From Hericium rajendrae (Eukaryota; Basidiomycota; Agaricomycetes; Russulales; Hericiaceae), in assembly GCA_033439255.1 (NCBI GenBank), contig CM065889.1, forward strand, positions 1,798,001 to 1,862,000: a stretch of 64,000 bases of DNA, read 5' to 3'. The translations under genes were made by a program, and so were the position numbers. This document shows positions 10,871 to 23,466 of this stretch, piece after piece. Position 1 is the stretch's first letter. Each line of letters opens with the position of its first letter. A model generated the notes under the pieces. The model ran no database searches. It saw nothing but the letters and a program-made list of their open reading frames with translations, and was not told where the DNA came from.

Positions 10871-11440
10871 TATGTTTGTTTTTACTTTACACTAATGAAG
10901 TGTTTTTCTTAAAGATTATTTTCGCTTTTTTTTTAATGTTTGGTAATGTTGAATAGCTTTTTCTTGTTAGTTTTTATATTATTATAAGATCTTTGTAGTT
11001 TTACTTTGCAATGTTTGTATTGATACTGTGAAATTTGATATAATACTTTTAAATTTCGATGTTTTATTTTCTGAGTTATAATAAGACTATTAAGCTTATA
11101 AAAGAGTTTAGATATTTAAAATATAATTATAGTATTTTTAAATAACATATCAGTCAGAGATGATATAGAATAGATAGCAATCCTATTAAGCTAGATATGA
11201 TATGATAATAGACATATATAGCATAACCAGTATAGTCTTTATAGCTATCATAGCTATGCCTTATGCTCTGGTAGCTATCATAGCTATCATAGCAGGGCAT
11301 AGCAATCCTATCTGACTACATAGCTTATCATAGACTGCCTTTTAGCTATGAAGTCTTATATATAAAAGGGGATTGTTATGGAGCTATGACTTCTATATAG
11401 TTTATATAGAGCAATATAGCACTGGTACATTTTTCAGATG

Positions 11441-12721
11441 TAGACAGCATGCCTTATGAATATTCGAAAGGTGGTACTCACTCAGCAGCCTGTTGCGCAA
11501 TCACTGCCTCGACATATGTGCACTTGAGAATGTGCTCCTCCAGTGGCTCATCCTTGAGATTTTGGAGAAATGTCTCCTCCTGAGCAAGTCATCCATGCAC
11601 TGCTGCTTCATTGATATCAAGGTGCACAAGCATCTTGTTGACCTCTTCAGTGTGCTCATGTATGGTGGCCAGTGCCTGTCAGTAATTGTTCAAGATAAAG
11701 CCACCTGCCTCTCAAGTATTAGAACCAGGCATAACAGAGGGCAATAGAGGATCATGCACTCAGATTTGTATACTTATTATCATCCCACTGCTGAAAATGC
11801 AAGTCCAATGCCTGCAACCAATGAAAATGGCTTGCATATCAGATGACATGGGTGACAGCATTTGATGCTGAGAAGATACATTTTATACCCTCCAGGTCTT
11901 CCAGGCCTACCCCAGTGCAGTATAGAGGGTGGTGTGAGATCTGGCACAGGTGGTTGTGGGCCCAGCCATGGAATGCATTGACAAAAATTTGAAGCCTCTT
12001 CTGGCAAGCCTTCAAGCCTTCCAGCAGGCTACAATCCATGGTTCCCTCGAATGCACACCCAATGTTGAAGGCAAGTGCTTTATCATCGTCATTGTGTGCA
12101 TCAAGCTCATGATCGGTGATGGCTAGCAGATACTTGGCTCTAGGGATAAGGTTAGCTCAGAAAAGAGAACATGAAAAATGACTCACAATTCACCACTCTT
12201 CACCATCTCACAAAATAGTGTTATGAGTCCGTGGTGGTAGGACCCACTGAAGATGCTGGTGATGTTGTAAATATCGAGCGCCTTCTTTGTGTACTCTGCT
12301 GCACTTGCCTTCCATCGCTCGGTGCATGGCAACACACCCTCTTTGCCATCCATTGGATCTCCGGGGCTGTCAGGGTCTGGCACCCATGGTGCATCCTCCA
12401 CGATCGTGTTCTAGATGATGCATGTCAGGTGGTATCAGCATCAAGATTTGGGATTGAGAATAAATAGTGGTGCACCTCATTTTCTGCTGCGGAAGACCTC
12501 CTCCCTTTCACTTCATCCTTGTACTTATTTACCTGTTCACGTGTCAGGAAATATGAGCTTTCTAAGTCCTGCTCATCCTGAGTGCCTGCAAAAGCAACAC
12601 ATTTGACTGAGTTATTGCCATCAATGCAACCCAGGCAAGATGGGATCAATGGCAGCTTGTCCTTCAGCTGAGCATGGTAAGTATCCAAGTCCATTGATGA
12701 GGATGAATGACAGGAAGGCAT
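11441..12721 (-). pseudogene. KDZ-type transposase, catalytic-region pieces
   Basis: The minus strand holds several exons with KDZ hallmarks in order: CIDGNNSVK and SSYFLTREQV (12721-12430), then a short intron, CTERWKASA and DIYNITSIFS..HHGLI..FCEMVKSGE (12401-12183), then after another intron IGCAFEGTMDCS, NAFHGWAHNHLCQ, GVGLEDLEG and FSASNAVTHVI (12110-11840). A TGA then follows where the family has R.ASxFHR; CGA to TGA is the simplest change. Downstream frames are degenerate until element B at 11440. The blocks C..RWK, ACRHG..L..DMVRSGE and AFHG.AHN.LCQ are, from memory, KDZ signature motifs. Confidence 0.8.
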
Positions 12722-13690
12722 ACGTTCACACTGGCCGCTTACTGGGCTGCTATACTATGCCACCTCAGATGCCACTGACCGTTGCTGTGTGTGCCTCCTG
12801 CACTCGCTGCTGCTTACTGCCATGCACTTACCACACCCCACTGTGTGCCTACCACACTCACTCCTGTTCCTCACCATGTACCTTCCATGCTCACTCCCAC
12901 ATACGTGCTTGCCCTTGCATCCTGCCGTGCACCTACCATGCTCAATGGTGTCTCCCTGCCATACCTGCTGCTCTGCTCCTGCTCCTTGTCCGTTGCTGTG
13001 CCGAGTGCAAAGGATCATCCATCGCATGTACACTGCACCCATTCAACACCCAGTGCAGACTCCACCCAGTATGTGCATGCTATGCCTGCTGGCTGTACAT
13101 TAGCATGGCACACTGGCATGTGCACATGAGATTGGGCATTAGGCAAGTGGGCAGGGGATGGGCATCTGTATGGGCAGGGACTGGTATGGGCATGGGCAGG
13201 AACTGGCACTGCATCTGCATGGGGCATGGGGTCCAAAAGGGGATAATGCATGCATGTGCAGATGTTGAGGGTGCTGGAGAATTCGCACCAGCATGTGATG
13301 TGCTGGCAGCTGCAAGATGGGCAGATGAGGGAACATGCATGCAGATGCTTGTTGCACATGCATGCAGGGAAGTCAGAGCATGATGGCAAGGGTATGCACA
13401 AATGGTTCCTGTGGCATGGGGTGGAATCGGGTTTGCTGAGGGTGGAAGGGGTGCTAAGGAACATGCAGATCATTGGCATGAGGCCATGACATGGCTGCAT
13501 GCACGGGAGTGGCTGCACACATGCACTGGCATTGCCATATTGTTGCTGGCATGCACATGGTGGTGTGATAGATGAGCGTGAAGGGGGGCTAGTGGTGGGC
13601 ATGCAGTTGTGAGTGCGACAGCTTAGGGTATGCGGCAGATGGGGATGGGGATGGTGGAATGTGTTGTGGTTATGTGGCATGACATGACAC
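12722..13690. repeat. Low-complexity Cys/His/Pro-type sequence
   Basis: Degenerate CACACTCACTCC / GCATGCACATG repeats where KDZ genes normally encode ~130 residues before the DGNNS motif. Frames on both strands are open by repetition. It is probably an eroded array-bearing insertion, but no element ends were found. Confidence 0.4.
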
Positions 13691-13912
13691 AACATCGTGA
13701 TGTTTGCCTACAATAGGTGGAACACCATTAGTAAATGAACAATACACATAGATAAATAAGAAAATGCACTGATTCGAGGCTGATACAGCCACATACACTG
13801 CTCGCTTGATAAGAGCAGTAGGAAGAGGGAGAGCCTCAGCCTCGATGGAGACTTGTAGCACCATTTGGCATTTGCTGAATGTGTCAATGACACACATCGA
13901 ACAAGTCTGCAA
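13691..13912 (-). pseudogene. Possible N-terminal exon of the KDZ transposase
   Basis: A pyrimidine-rich acceptor (TTGCCTGTGCTTGCAG) precedes a minus-strand frame with CVIDTFSK and PTALIKRAVYVAVSAS. KDZ proteins have DTF...LI..GYLG..P..PS.A at this place, so the match is partial. A donor-like GTGCAT and acceptor CTATTGTAG follow. The call rests on position and a weak motif. Confidence 0.35.
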
Positions 13913-14442
13913 GCACAGGCAAATTTACATATATTCTATAAATAATACAGTAGATTACTAAAAGGTAGCTGAACATTTCTTGTACATGCAATGGGATTCT
14001 AATGAGTGTGAGTGAAGCTATGAATGAAAGACCGATAAACTCACACAGAATGTACATTCACTTATATTTAATGCTCAACATGTTGAGCTCAAATCAATGT
14101 CTCGGGCACATTGGGCACTGCAATTTGAGCTTTCATTATTACTTTCTGGGCACATCTGTCTATATCAATACAGTGTCACACTTCGGGGTATACTGCTAGA
14201 CTGAAATTGAAAATTTTAGAGATTTGTTATGTTGTCCGATTACTCGGATCTGTGCAAGTTTCATGTTTTGGAGTGCTCTGAGGTCTGATTTCACACATAT
14301 TTCAAGTCTTCACTTCCAGCATCTTAACCAAAATATTTGTAACTTCGTAAGAATATCGTACATAGTATTATAAAATGTTCAGTGTCACTAGTTTGGCGAA
14401 TGTCAACTGCATAAAGTCTGTATCGTGCAAAGTATGTCGTAG

Positions 14443-14761
14443 CATCAGAAAACTTCAAAACTTTCTTATCTCACTTTTTATGACTTTTGGAGCTTTTTTT
14501 TTTTATCTGGTTTTCTGATTTTGTCTGGTTTTGTCTGGTTTTTGTCTGATTTTTCTAGCTTTATAATTGATTAACTCTACCAAATATGTCTTTGAAACTT
14601 TGCAATACTGATAATCATTATGTGCTACTCCTTATGTATATAATCTATGAGCTAAAAATTATTCAAACTTAACTTTTACCAAAAAAACAGATAAGAATCA
14701 AAAAACCAGATCAAAAAAAGCCATAAAAAGTGAGATAAGAAAGCTTTGAAGTTTCCTGATG
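14443..14761. mobile_element. MITE with CATCAG ends (319 bp)
   Basis: Left end CATCAGAAAACTTCAAAACT and right end complementary to CATCAGGAAACTTCAAAGCT; exact AG duplication (14441-14442, 14762-14763). The arms continue to AGTGAGATAAGAAAG. Non-coding, AT-rich centre. Confidence 0.8.
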
Positions 14762-14763
14762 AG

Positions 14764-16372
14764 GGTTACACTAGGGTTGTCATATTTTCTTCATTCTGGC
14801 TCTGACTTTCCATAAAATCACAAGATATATCGATTTTGTATTCTAAACAATGATACACAGATGCTTGTGGTTCAAAGTTTTATGTTAAATACTCTAGAGC
14901 TTGCATAGAATGCAAGTAGGACATTTCTCTCATTGAGCATCAGGCAGCTCGAGCTCAGCCACTGAGACTTGGCAGACTCCGAGTCACTTCAGCCAATGCC
15001 ATGTATGTTTCTCTCTCCTTCTTCTGCCCCTCCAATCATGTGCCCTGCCTTCTTTCCCTCTGCCTCCTGTTGAAATCGGTTGATGACGCTAGTCTCAATG
15101 ACAACAATTATGGAAAGATCTGGAACAATCTGGACTTTGGTGATTGCAGAATCACATGGAACATTTACATAGCCTTACTGTACAGGTTAGTAATATGCTC
15201 TGACATACGCTTACTGATACCTTAGTGAGCTGACTGATGCTGTTCCCATGCGATGAGCAATCCATTATGCTATGCTGTACGATTACTGTACAATTTCTGA
15301 TTGGTAGATATGCAGAGCCCTCAGTACTATATAAGGGCTCCCTCGTTCACTCAGATACCTCAGTCTTTCACATCACAGACTGAGGTGAGCATATCCTGCA
15401 TTACTTATGAGTTTCATCTTTACTGACTCTACTTGTAGTATAGACTAACGTCTCTCTAAGGTACTGCAATATAGTCTTTCACATCACAGACTGAGTATAG
15501 ACTAACGTCTCTCTAAGGCCCCCGCACCTTGTTCACAGAGCACGTCGCAGCTCGACGCTTCATGCAGCCATTTTGCGTGCATTCCGCAGGCCTTGCACTG
15601 TCCTGCGAACCTCGTGCAGCCTGCCAATGCCTCGCGCACCGGGCCGTCATACCCCAATGCCTCGTGCATGCCCATCGTGCCTCACACGTCTGCAGCGCCT
15701 CCCATATCTGGTGCGCGGGCCTGCCACGTCGTGCAAGGACCTATGACATTGCACAAGGCAGCGTGCTCGCTCTTTGTGCCTCGTGCCCACCACCGGCCCC
15801 CATCTCGTGGCACTTTCGATGTCTCATGCCTGGCCCCCATGCCTCATGCATGTGCCCCGTGCCTTGCACCCGCGTCCTGCTCTCCTGAGTGCGGCACCTA
15901 TAGCTGCTCACCAACACCTCCCCGTGCCTCTCGCATGGGCCCGCATCGTGCGTCGCACATGACTGCCGTGTCATGCACGAGAACTGCCGTGCCATGCCTC
16001 ATGCATGTGCGCACCTTGTCGCATGCTGCCCGTTGTAGTATACTTGCCTGTAATAGTAATTATATTCAATATAATTTTGATTTTAAAAATTTCGTACCTA
16101 AGTACCTAGTTGACTTGACATAGTACTAGTAGTACTCATAGTACTCATAGCTCATCTTACTAGGTATGATAGTGTATGGTAGTGCTATATATTTCAAACT
16201 GCTGGCTATGGAAACTATGATAACACTATATAACTGACACTACTAGCTATGAAAGCTATGGAAGCTCTTATAGCTCTACATAGGTGGATAAGCAAACTAC
16301 ATAGCTCTGATAGCTCAGTCATAGCATCCATAATACAACCTGCAGCTATATAGAATTCAGTTTTCTTAGATG
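14764..16372 (+). mobile_element. Element D, right part of a CATCTG-family element
   Basis: The right end TTTTCTTAGATG (to 16372, followed by TA) and the last ~170 bp match, in reverse, the left end of element E (AGAAAACTGAATTCTATATAGCTGCAGG). Subterminal AGCTATGA repeats run from 16130 to 16350. A GC-rich array lies at 15530-16030, and a fragment like the E core (CTTCAGCCA..., ~14960-15067) lies before the solo LTR. The left end was not found, so the start given is only the MITE edge. Confidence 0.5.
15068..15517 (+). repeat. Solo LTR of the Ty1/copia element
   Basis: 450 bp from TGTTGAAATCGG to GTCTCTCTAAG, nearly identical and equal in length to the LTR at 48386-48835 in opposite orientation. 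It has a TATATAAGG box (15340-15350), a tandemly repeated TATAGACTAACGTCTCTCTAAG segment at its 3' end, and no internal copia sequence beside it. A perfect 5-bp target duplication was not seen, and the 3' end lacks the usual CA. Confidence 0.7.
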
Positions 16373-16439
16373 TATGTCAAGGACTCAATTTAAATATCTA
16401 AGATAGATAAGATAAATGTATGAGAGATTGTCTAAGTAT

Positions 16440-17780
16440 CAAAACTTAGTTGTAAACAGCAGAGAACTACTCAAGTTACCAACAATGATAAGAACAAGAG
16501 AGCAGAGAGTAACAAGTAGTGCAGTGAGTCACATCTATATTGAAGGTACAGTATAGTACAAATAAAATGGACAATCAAAGAGCCTATAAGTACTAGAATG
16601 ACAATGAAAAAAGAACAATGGATACCATAATAGATCAAACAATAGAGTGAGGATAAAGGTGATCAAATGAAGAACAATAAAAAGAAGATTAATAGAGTGT
16701 CTTAAAGGAGAACAAGGGCATGAGTGAAGGATAGCCTCAGATCATGTGAAAAAGTGAATATGTACAGTTTGGTGCAGAGATCATGACCATATTTAAGACA
16801 AAAACACAAACAAAAGACACCATTTCAAGGATAAGTGATGGCACAGCTAAAATACATGATCAATGTGATGCCTTGATGGCAAAGAAGAAGGTAAAGAGAA
16901 ATGAAGTGATCTGTAACAAGTAAGGCATCTTGCAATGCTGCTACAATACTATATGAGTGTGATGCAAGCAGCATATACTTAGTAGAAGTGCAGCATATAC
17001 ATTGTATGCTTATATAATGTAAAGTGTTCAAATGTGATCTGAATCAGTCTTTCTTCTCTCTCTAAGAAATGTGCCTCAAAGTTATATCCTTTGAGATTAC
17101 TTATAGCATGTTTGCTCTAGTGACAAACTTGATGCTATATTGACATTGCTATATGACAAAAAAACAACACAAGTTACAAATCTGATCAGAACACTTTGTC
17201 TTGTTCTTAGCCATCAAGGCATTGTATTGATCATACACTCTTGAAAATTTATTGAATGTTCATTTTCTCATATAATCTAGCTTATCCTTGATCTATATTC
17301 TTTATCCTATTTTTATTTATTTGATCATTATTGTTCTCACTTCCATTGTTTAATCTATTTCTGTGTCTATTGTTCTTTTTTTTATTGCTCATAGATTTTT
17401 TGTCACTCATCTATTTTTTATTGCTCATAGATTTTTTGTCACTCATCTATTTTTTACTGTTTATTTTGTTTATATAATACTGCACCTGCAATACAGATTA
17501 CTACACTGCTTGATTTTTTTGCACATACATTAGAAAGGTTGACAACTTTCTGCTAGACTTGTGAGCAATCTGAGAGCATCTGAGAGCATTTGATTGACCT
17601 GCAGATTTTCTGATCTTATCTGATGAGTGTCTGATTTATTTGTCAGACAAGATCAGAAAATCTGCAGGTCAATCAGATGCTCTCAGATGCTCTCAGATTG
17701 CACACAAGTCTAGTAGAAAGTTGTCAACCTTCCTGATGTACTCTCTTTATTGTTGGTAACTTGGATGACTATTTGCTATC
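16440..17780. repeat. AT-rich inverted-repeat element
   Basis: Degenerate arms face each other: CAAGTTACCAACAATGATAAG near 16470 against GTTGGTAACTTG near 17755, and GATCAATGTGATGCCTTGATGG near 16856 against CCATCAAGGCATTGTATTGATC near 17210. A 33-bp direct duplication (TTTTTTATTGCTCATAG...) lies at 17378-17455. No gene seen. The right arm carries the MITE at 17528. Confidence 0.45.
17528..17738. mobile_element. MITE with CATCAGGAA ends (211 bp)
   Basis: Left end CATTAGAAAGGTTGACAACT, right end complementary to CATCAGGAAGGTTGACAACT, exact TA duplication (17526-17527, 17739-17740). Almost the whole element is one large palindrome with inner CTGAGAGCAT repeats. Very similar to the copy at 37251. 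Confidence 0.85.
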
Positions 17781-18298
17781 TTATATTTATTGTCCTGCTG
17801 ATAAAGTAAAATTTCTCTCTTTCTTTTTTTCTATGCTATAAGCCAATTTATCCTGCATTTATTTAGCAGGATTTTTTTTTGATACATTTTGCTTTTGGAT
17901 CACATTAGCTTAATGCAATTGTCTTAAAGTGAAAATTGCCAAGATATCAATGTGACTGAGACCAATGTCCCAACAAGGCAGAGGTTTAAAAGAGCAGACA
18001 TCTGATGGAACAATCTTGAGATTCAATGATTGAGCATTCACTCTACTCTGCCTTAGGAAGACTAGTATGATGCTCAATTAGTCACTGTCATTAGCCAGGA
18101 TTCTTATTGAATCTCAACTCTTTTAACCTTATAATGAGGCTGAAAAAAACCTTGTCAAGCAGGATGAATATTAAAAAACTTGAAACATTTGTTACACAGG
18201 TGAAGAACATCGGTAAAAACAAAGTCATAAAGAAGACAAAATATATTCTGCAGTAAAACATTTCGTGGATGACACAGTATCCGCGAATAATTATTGAA
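17781..18298. other. Intergenic, no gene seen
   Basis: AT-rich sequence between the repeat block and the RRM/R3H gene. The last part is probably that gene's 3' untranslated region. Open frames are short and unremarkable. Confidence 0.4.
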
Positions 18299-20061
18299 TC
18301 ATAGCTCCAAAGGCTCATGAGACCGTGCTTCTAGCCCCCTACTCCCACTTTCATTAACAGAAGCCCTTTCTCTACGACCTCCAAAACCTGTAAGTCCAGG
18401 ACCTCGCGGTTGCCTAACAATACCGCTCATGGGACTATCATTGCCACTACCGTTCACTGCTCCGGAAACGCTCGTAGGTAGCGTCGGCACCGGGGGAACG
18501 GAAGTCCCAAAAGCATTGCCGAATAGCGCACCAAATCCTCCTGGTGAGCGGCGAGAAGGAGAAGCAATCGTCGCATATCCTTCACGAATGTTCCCATTGG
18601 AAGAGCGTGTGTGGAGACGAGGGGCTTGCGTGTGTAGGGTTTTCATGTCTGGCATGGACTTCTTTGTACGCAATGTCTGTGCCACTGATGAGGATGTTGG
18701 AGAAAGGTAAGCCGAGGGTGTGCGTGTCAGGCTGGAATGGTTCATGCGAATTGCCTGTTGCCTCTACATCATCATTAACTACCATGGGAAAGGTCATGAA
18801 AATCGACGAACTTTCTCCGGATCATTCCGCGTGACGACCGCATACCGGTCCTCGCCTTCTCCCATAGAGTAGTGATATACACCCAACTTCTGTGCCACAA
18901 GGTGTACAACTCGCCTCTGCTTAGAACTCAGTGTCCTAGAAAAAGCAAGCTCGTCCCGCATGTGATCATCTTTGAATAAAAGAATGCGAGAATATATCTC
19001 CAACGTGGATGGATCATTCAGATCCAGCTCATTCGATGATGCAGATTTCGAATTTATCGTAGGAGACTGCACCAGAGGTGGCGTCTGAACTGTGTAAGGT
19101 TGCGAAACTTGCGAAATCGGCGGTGAATACTGCTGCTGATACGTTGCACCAGCAGAGAACGAGCGCTGAGGTGAGAATGGAGTTGGGATGATGGAATGGA
19201 GATCTTCATACTGCGACGGCTGGTTGCCTTGTTGAGCAGCTTGATGCTCTTTCTCCAATTGCATAGACCTCATGCGACGAATGGCCTTTTCCCTTTCAAT
19301 GCGCTCTTTTTCCCCAGCTTGTAGAACCTTCTTGTATTCAACGCGTAACTTGCGGCCTTGGACGTCGAACCCATTCAATGCGGCGACGACCGCATCCGCG
19401 TCGGACGCTTGCCGGAAATTGGCAAACGCCAATCCACGGAAAGAACCAGATTGGTCGAGGTGGTAATTGAAAGCATATGGAGTGGGGATGGATAAAGATG
19501 CCTGAAAAGGCGAATTATGAAGATTGAATGGTCACTGAGACACTATTATGTAACAGCACACGCACAATGATGTCCAATAAAGTCTCGCGTTTGACATTGA
19601 ATGGGATGTTCTTGATGACGATGGCAGTGGGTATAATTTCATCGTCAAAATTCTGTGAAGCCATTCCTGCGACATTGATTGGTGGTGAGCCTCGCCCAGA
19701 AGAAAGCTCAGAGTTGTTGGGAGGAGAGAGCGAGCCACTATCATTTAAGACCGTCGGATTGTCCATCCATTGCTGACACGAATAAGAGATAAAGTCAGTG
19801 AAGGCGAATCACACGTTGCATTGTGTGGAAATGGCATACAGCAGGCAGCCCGCCACGCAGAGGCTTGTTTTTTGTGAGAGCTTGGTTCATATTCAAAGCA
19901 CTGTGTTGACTTGGAAGAGGTGGAGAAGTCTGAAAGCGATACTGGGATGATTCATTGCCGTTGTCGTCGTAGTCGTAAATGTCATGCAGACGTTGTTGGG
20001 AGGACCGAGAAGACAAAGACAACGAAGCAATATCCGGAGTGGAAGACGAACTGGTCATCAT
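18299..20061 (-). CDS. RRM-R3H RNA-binding protein, Cip1/Cip2 (Pin4)-like
   Basis: Four exons (20061-19840, 19772-19566, 19501-18812, 18754-18299) give 524 aa. A serine-rich N-terminus leads to an RRM (about residues 115-205): DDEIIPTAIVIKNIPFNVKR holds RNP2, and GSFRGLAFANFRQ holds RNP1. The RRM runs into a basic helix (EKERIEREKAIRRMRSMQLE). An R3H-like single-strand nucleic-acid domain follows (about 310-370: DDHMRDELAFSRTLSSKQRR, then GVYHYSMGEG). The tail is Ser/Thr/Pro rich (SMPDMKTLHTQAPRL, NGNIREGYATIASPSRR). In fission yeast the Cip1/Cip2 proteins act with Csx1 in mRNA turnover under oxidative stress; that role is inferred here. All four exons are in phase without stops. Two adjacent ATGs at 20061 and 20058 are equivalent starts. 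Confidence 0.93.
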
Positions 20062-20705
20062 GAGACGTTAGGCTGATCCGGTTTGTAGATAGATAGAAGA
20101 GATGAGTGAAAAGCCGTGTTCAAACCAGAGAGCAAGACAAATAGACGTCCAGTGAGCCCGGTAGACACAATGCGCGTTCGCCGTTCGTCTCATAAACGTC
20201 CGATGCCGATGTCACATCTCAGCCACCGGTAAAGTCCGGACTTGGGAGATCATCTCCTGCACGCCACACTCTGGATTGCTTTGCTTAATCATATATTAAT
20301 CTTTCTGCTTGGTGACTTGGTCGTTGGCATGTAAGACCTTGGATTCCATGTAAGGGACCTCGGAAGATGTACAGACGTCATTGGAAAGTTTACTTACCTT
20401 TCGTTTCATTTGCCTGCAGCTATGATAAGTATGCTGCCGTAGTGTCACCTACGCAAGTGGCTAATGTTGACGATGTGAGGTGGTTACATGGAGTCGGTGT
20501 GCAAGAACCCCTGAAAAGCGAAGGGACTGGGCCGCAGAGCAACGGTCTTCTCTACCAATGTTGTACCAGCGATCTTCCATCTCAGGCCCAGGTCATAATA
20601 TTCATATAGAAATTAAAGTTCATTTGTTCGAATTAAATTTACATAGGCATGCCCTCAGTGGATTCAAGCATGATGAGGAATATGGCAACCCGTCCATCAT
20701 GAGCC
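20062..20705. other. Intergenic between the RRM/R3H gene and striatin
   Basis: Holds the promoter of the RRM/R3H gene (proximal to 20062) and the 3' flank of striatin. No convincing gene, TATA box or repeat was recognised. Confidence 0.5.
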
Positions 20706-23466
20706 TCATGATGATGCATACAGCCTGACTACTCCGTCTGCCCCAGCACTAACCATAAACGGCAAAGAGGGGTGGAACTGGACATCTAAAACGCCTTCAT
20801 GTGCCTTCTCCCGGTGACTGCTAATTTCCTGAATGCATGCCCTCGTCCCCAAAATGTCCCAGAGCCGGATTGAGCAATCATGGCCACCAGAAACCAGAGA
20901 GAATCCGGCGGCATCTAGAGATAAACACGTTACTGAGTCGAGGTGCGCTGCCATCGCATGTGTACATTGGCCTGTTATTCGATGTTAGCAAAGAAATCCA
21001 GATATGGTATATGGTAAAAAGCAGACCTGTGATAATGTCAAACAACCGGATGTACTTGTCATCATGGGCAGTGATGAGAATAGGCATAGTTGGATGTGAG
21101 ACAATGCTGTTGACTTGAGCAACCGAACTATCTATTCAATCGTCTGTCAGCGGCACGGAGGTCCTTGCATCGATCAAAACTTACCGTCAACTTCAACATG
21201 AAGTAACATTAGATCCTTTCCAGATTCGATATCGAATATTTTGATAGCTGCATTTTGATAGGCAACAGCAACCTTTTTCAAATCAACTTTGATCGGTTCG
21301 ATTGCTGTCACTCCAGGAACATCGTCGCGTTCTTCGCCTTCATCTTGCAGGCCAGCGAATGTCCAAGAAAGGCGTAATGAGCCGCCAAAAGTGCCAGTGA
21401 TATCCCAGACTTTGACGGAGCCCTCGGCACCACAGCTAATCAAAGTACTCTCGTCCCTCACAAGCGCAAGATCCCAAACAGCATCAGTATGACCAACGAG
21501 CTCACCACGGAAATATGAGGAGTCAAAAGGCGCATATGTTGTGTGCCCGGGCGTTGCTAGTCCCCACATGCGGATGGTAGAATCTAAAGATGCTGAAAAT
21601 ATACACTGCTTGGATGGAGCAACTATCAGCTTTGTGATTGCTGCAGTGTGACCGCGAAGGGTCAATTGTGGCTCCACTTCGGTCAATGGACGGGCGCTGC
21701 AGTCAAGGCACAAGGTTATTGGCAGAAATAACAAACATAAATTAGTGTACGCACCTTATGGAAGTGAGGCCAGCAGCATCCATTCGCCATAGTTTAACGG
21801 TGCAATCATCACCACCCGTTATCAGGCAAAATTCAGTAGGATGAAAAGCAGTAGCTCGCACAGCATCCAGATGACTGACAGACATATTCAGTGAGTGCCA
21901 GGCTGGATGAAATACATCAAGACACGGCAACTGACTTGCGTAATGTTCGCTTTGTTTTCCACAACTTGGATCCATCTCCATCTCCATCTCCATCTCCATC
22001 TCCAATAAAACTCGGGTCTTCATCATCCAACTCGCCCACAGCATCCTTAGATTCATCCTCATCCTTCAAGTCATTACCAGAGTTACCGGTAGAATGATCT
22101 TCGCACTGATTTTGTCCCATCTCACAAACTAGACCACTAGGGTCTGCCGCAGTTACGAGACGTGACTGTAATCCTGTGTCTTTCTGCTTGTCCGCATCGT
22201 AATATTGAAAGTGCTGAGGGAGCGGTTGGCCCGTTATAAGCTGCGAGTGGAACTGAGAAACAGCAGTTCCGGACGGTGCTTGCTGTCCTTGCGCTCCTTG
22301 TGAAATTGCGGCGTCCACAGTATTGCCACGCTCCGGAAGAGGGTTCGGAAGCCCAGGCACAGTAGATGACGTGGCTAAGCTAGACATTGTTCCAAAACCA
22401 TTGGCGACGGATGAGTCTTTGCTTGCCTCCGGCATGACTTTTCGGGGTCGAGGATTAAATGGCATTTGATCAAATGCGGGGACATTTGGCAGTGTGACCG
22501 GGAGACTGCTAGCGTTGCTCACAAGTTGACGCGCTGGGAGAGGATTGATAGCTTGAGGTGAAGTGAGATATGCAATCTCCTGCAGACACCTAGGAAACAA
22601 AAAGAAATGACCTATTTGCGGACTTCATTCAGATGTATACACAATACTTGCTGTTTCAGATAATCCCGGCTACGCGCCCGGCTTTTGGGGTCACGGCCGA
22701 GAGGAGGTTTTCCTGCGCTTGTAGCAGGCCCTTGCGCGTTCGTATAGTTCCCACCCGCCAACGAGCTAGTGCGATGAATAGAACCCGCCATGGTCACGAC
22801 ATTGCTGAATACTCGCTCTGTGGGTAACAGGGAATCAACTGGGGAGTTGCAGTCAATAACGCAACATAACGGATGGAAATTCGACTACCTTCACTTCGAG
22901 GAGAACTCGAGTTACTGCCTTCTTTGTGGCTCACAGCATCGTCTCTTTGGACTGAAGATACGTGTGATTGCGCGGACGTCACTTTCGAGGGGAGAATAGA
23001 TTGCGAAGCTCCTGGTTGGAGGAGCTGTTTAGAGCTGTTGAAATCACGTCACCACATGCACGAAGATACAAGGAAAGTATGCTCACCGTTCTACACGCAG
23101 GGCATACTCAAGCATTTTGATTCGACGTATGAAATCCACTTTGATATTCTCAAAAGACCGCCTTTCGCCTTCCAACAAAGCAATTCGTGCCTTGAAAGGT
23201 GTTCAATGCATCAAGTAACAAACCTCCAGAAGAAAACGCACCCGCATCTCAGCGCGTTCTATCTCCCATTCGTTCCGGTCGCGCTCATACTTCCTCCATT
23301 CCGACTGTAGGAAATGCAAGACACTTGAAAGGTTGAAATCCTGACCACTCAGCGGAGGCGGAGGTATGTCAGATGCATTTTGGAGACCTGAGGACTGCTG
23401 AGACGCTTGCTGTTGATGAAGCTGAGACTGCTGTTTCAGAGGAAGACCTTGGACAGAACCGAGCAT
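20706..23466 (-). CDS. Striatin family scaffold protein (STRIPAK)
   Basis: Nine exons (23466-23242, 23190-23087, 23034-22889, 22838-22648, 22579-21936, 21874-21755, 21696-21185, 21131-21027, 20971-20706) give 770 aa in phase. After a Gln-rich leader come the striatin N-terminal block (SVLHFLQSEWRKYERDRNEW, then ERAEMRARIALLEGERRS), which contains the caveolin-binding and coiled-coil region, and RRIKMLEYALRVER. Then RSRDYLKQ and EIAYLTSPQAINPLP, an acidic linker with a (GD)n run encoded by a CCATCT microsatellite (~21975-22004), and seven or so WD40 repeats (DDCTVKLWRM, STIRMWGL, GSVKVWDI, AAIKIFDI, KYIRLFDI, CSIRLWDI, GVVRLYAS). Striatins are PP2A B'''-type subunits of STRIPAK, controlling fungal sexual development and hyphal fusion (PRO11, StrA, Far8). 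The junction after exon 4 could instead keep Cys-Leu (KQCLQEI). Confidence 0.96.

Larger units (their letters stand above)
8405..11440 (+). mobile_element. Element B, CATCTG-family transposon
   Basis: A 3,036-bp element, CATCTGAAAAATC to TTTTTCAGATG, with an exact TA duplication (8403-8404 and 11441-11442). Subterminal AGCTATGA repeats occupy about 8460-8640 and 11210-11400. Inside are a low-complexity array (8830-9540), a MITE (9593-9993), a hairpin (10177-10208) and a promoter-like region. No coding gene. It sits in the KDZ gene between the pieces at 11441 and 8404. Confidence 0.85.

Noticed and set aside
12231-12606. Plus-strand frames over the KDZ exons
   Set aside because: Shadows of the minus-strand transposase exons, which carry the recognisable motifs.
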